Positions 13,370 through 14,070 of a stretch of 14,070 nt of DNA are shown one piece after another (positions within the stretch are counted from its first letter, which is position 1; each line of letters starts with the position of its first letter). This DNA comes from an uncultured Synergistaceae bacterium (GTDB lineage: Bacteria > Synergistota > Synergistia > Synergistales > Aminobacteriaceae): the NCBI GenBank assembly GCA_937870605.1, contig CALMZW010000435.1:1-14070 (forward strand), given 5' to 3'. The position numbers and the translations under genes are program-made. Below the pieces are notes generated by a model. The model did no database searches. It had not been told where the DNA came from and saw only the letters and a list, made by a program, of their open reading frames with translations.

Positions 13370-14070
13370 CTACTTCAACGCCTTCACGACGTCGCGGCAG
13401 ACGCTCGCGAACAGCAGGATGTCCATGCTGTACGCGATGTAGCGGAACCCCTGCGATATCCGGCGCTTCGCCTCTTCGACCGAGGTGACGAAGATCCCGG
13501 GGATCTTCCCGGCGTCGAGCGTGATCCGGAGCGCCCGGTCGACGGCCTCGACCATCGCGGGGTGCGAGATCTGTCCCGGGATGCCCATCGACTGGGAGAG
13601 ATCGTACGGTCCCACGAAGATCACGTCGAGTCCTTCGACGCCGGCGATCTCCGGCAGCCGTTCGAGCCCGTCCCTGTTTTCGCAGTGGACGATGACGAGC
13701 GTATCCTCGTTGGCCTGCCGGAAATATTCGTCGAGTCCGCGCATGCCGTAATTGCTCGAACGCGGCATCGCCGCGCCGCGGACGCCGAGCGGAAAGTACT
13801 TCGACCAGCGCGCGACGTTCCGCGCGCACTCCGCATCGTTGACCTGCGGAACCTGAACCCCGGCCGCGCCGACATCGAGCGTCCGCAGGATCGTCTGCGA
13901 ATCGGCGGAGGTCACGCGAACGATCGGAGCGATGCCGCGGAGTTCCGCCGCCCGGATCAGGTGCTGGATCGATTCCGGGTTCCCCGGTCCGTGCTCCGTA
14001 TCGATGATCAGGAAATCGAATCCCGCGAGTCCGGCGATTTCGACAAAATCCGGACACCCGGTTCCGAAGA
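13370..14070 (-). CDS. HpcH/HpaI-family class II pyruvate aldolase (start outside window)
   Basis: Seen: 232 residues plus stop, open at the right edge; the frame continues past the internal GTG at 13915, so that codon is not the start. Visible-residue landmarks are Asp23 and His26 (LIIDTEHGP), Arg51 (IVRV), PLGVRG, Glu130 (VHCEN) and Asp156 (FVGPYDLS). Their spacings (3, 25, 104 and 130 around the His) equal those of E. coli HpaI Asp42, His45, Arg70, Glu149 and Asp175, so all catalytic and metal-binding residues are present and only about 20 N-terminal residues are missing. Known: these metal-dependent cytoplasmic enzymes reversibly cleave 4-hydroxy-2-oxoacids to pyruvate or oxaloacetate plus an aldehyde. 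Substrate not predictable; relatives act on hydroxy-ketoheptanedioate, keto-deoxy sugar acids or 4-hydroxy-2-oxovalerate-like compounds. Upstream genes are not visible. Confidence 0.92.
   Translation of the reverse strand, partial: FGTGCPDFVEIAGLAGFDFLIIDTEHGPGNPESIQHLIRAAELRGIAPIVRVTSADSQTILRTLDVGAAGVQVPQVNDAECARNVARWSKYFPLGVRGAAMPRSSNYGMRGLDEYFRQANEDTLVIVHCENRDGLERLPEIAGVEGLDVIFVGPYDLSQSMGIPGQISHPAMVEAVDRALRITLDAGKIPGIFVTSVEEAKRRISQGFRYIAYSMDILLFASVCRDVVKALK

Noticed and set aside
13370..13915. Aldolase as a complete 181-residue protein starting at GTG 13915
   Set aside because: The frame stays open to the window edge and encodes the conserved LIIDTEHGP and IVRV motifs upstream of this codon.
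1..14070. Mobile element, CRISPR array, tRNA, phage, toxin-antitoxin or defence genes
   Set aside because: Looked for transposase or integrase motifs, terminal repeats, regularly spaced repeats and tRNA-like cloverleafs by eye; none found. All longer genes belong to metabolic, channel or housekeeping families.

Overview
This 14 kb window comes from a G+C-rich (roughly 60%) bacterial chromosome with ordinary housekeeping and catabolic genes. Several genes point to an anaerobic, amino-acid- or sulfur-amino-acid-using lifestyle: an oxygen-independent B12-type ribonucleotide reductase, an iron-sulfur L-cysteine desulfidase, a cysteine-rich nitronate-monooxygenase-like flavoprotein and a RocB-type M20 hydrolase. 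A consensus SAM-I riboswitch upstream of metK is typical of Firmicutes-like lineages. My best guess is Synergistota or a G+C-rich Clostridia relative, but this is an inference from gene content, not a proven placement.

Layout. Positions 1-4005 form a leftward cluster: a nitronate-monooxygenase-family flavoprotein, then an MscS-type channel with a long periplasmic coiled-coil domain, then the N-terminal third of an M20 hydrolase whose start overlaps the channel gene by 83 bases. Back to back with it, a rightward L-cysteine desulfidase (4164-5465) ends in a strong bidirectional terminator shared with a leftward HD-domain phosphohydrolase (5538-6323). A roughly 315-base intergenic region with a GC palindrome separates that gene from a rightward, secreted eight-bladed PQQ-type beta-propeller (6640-7704). 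Next comes leftward metK (7853-9055), with a fully readable control region: consensus promoter, SAM-I aptamer, and an intrinsic terminator with a candidate antiterminator. Leftward nrdJ (9334-11868) ends only 7 bases before the metK promoter. Its upstream region carries a near-consensus NrdR box. A rightward PatB/MalY beta-lyase (12082-13260) follows with its own terminator, and the window closes with a leftward HpcH/HpaI aldolase that lacks only its first ~20 codons.

Functional themes: sulfur amino acids (cysteine desulfidase, PatB C-S lyase, SAM synthetase under SAM control), DNA precursor synthesis (nrdJ, probably NrdR-regulated), and carbon or amino-acid catabolism (M20 hydrolase, aldolase, nitronate-type flavoprotein). 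I found no mobile element, CRISPR array, tRNA or rRNA, and nothing that convincingly looks like a new multi-gene system. The more interesting points are regulatory or structural details of otherwise recognisable genes.
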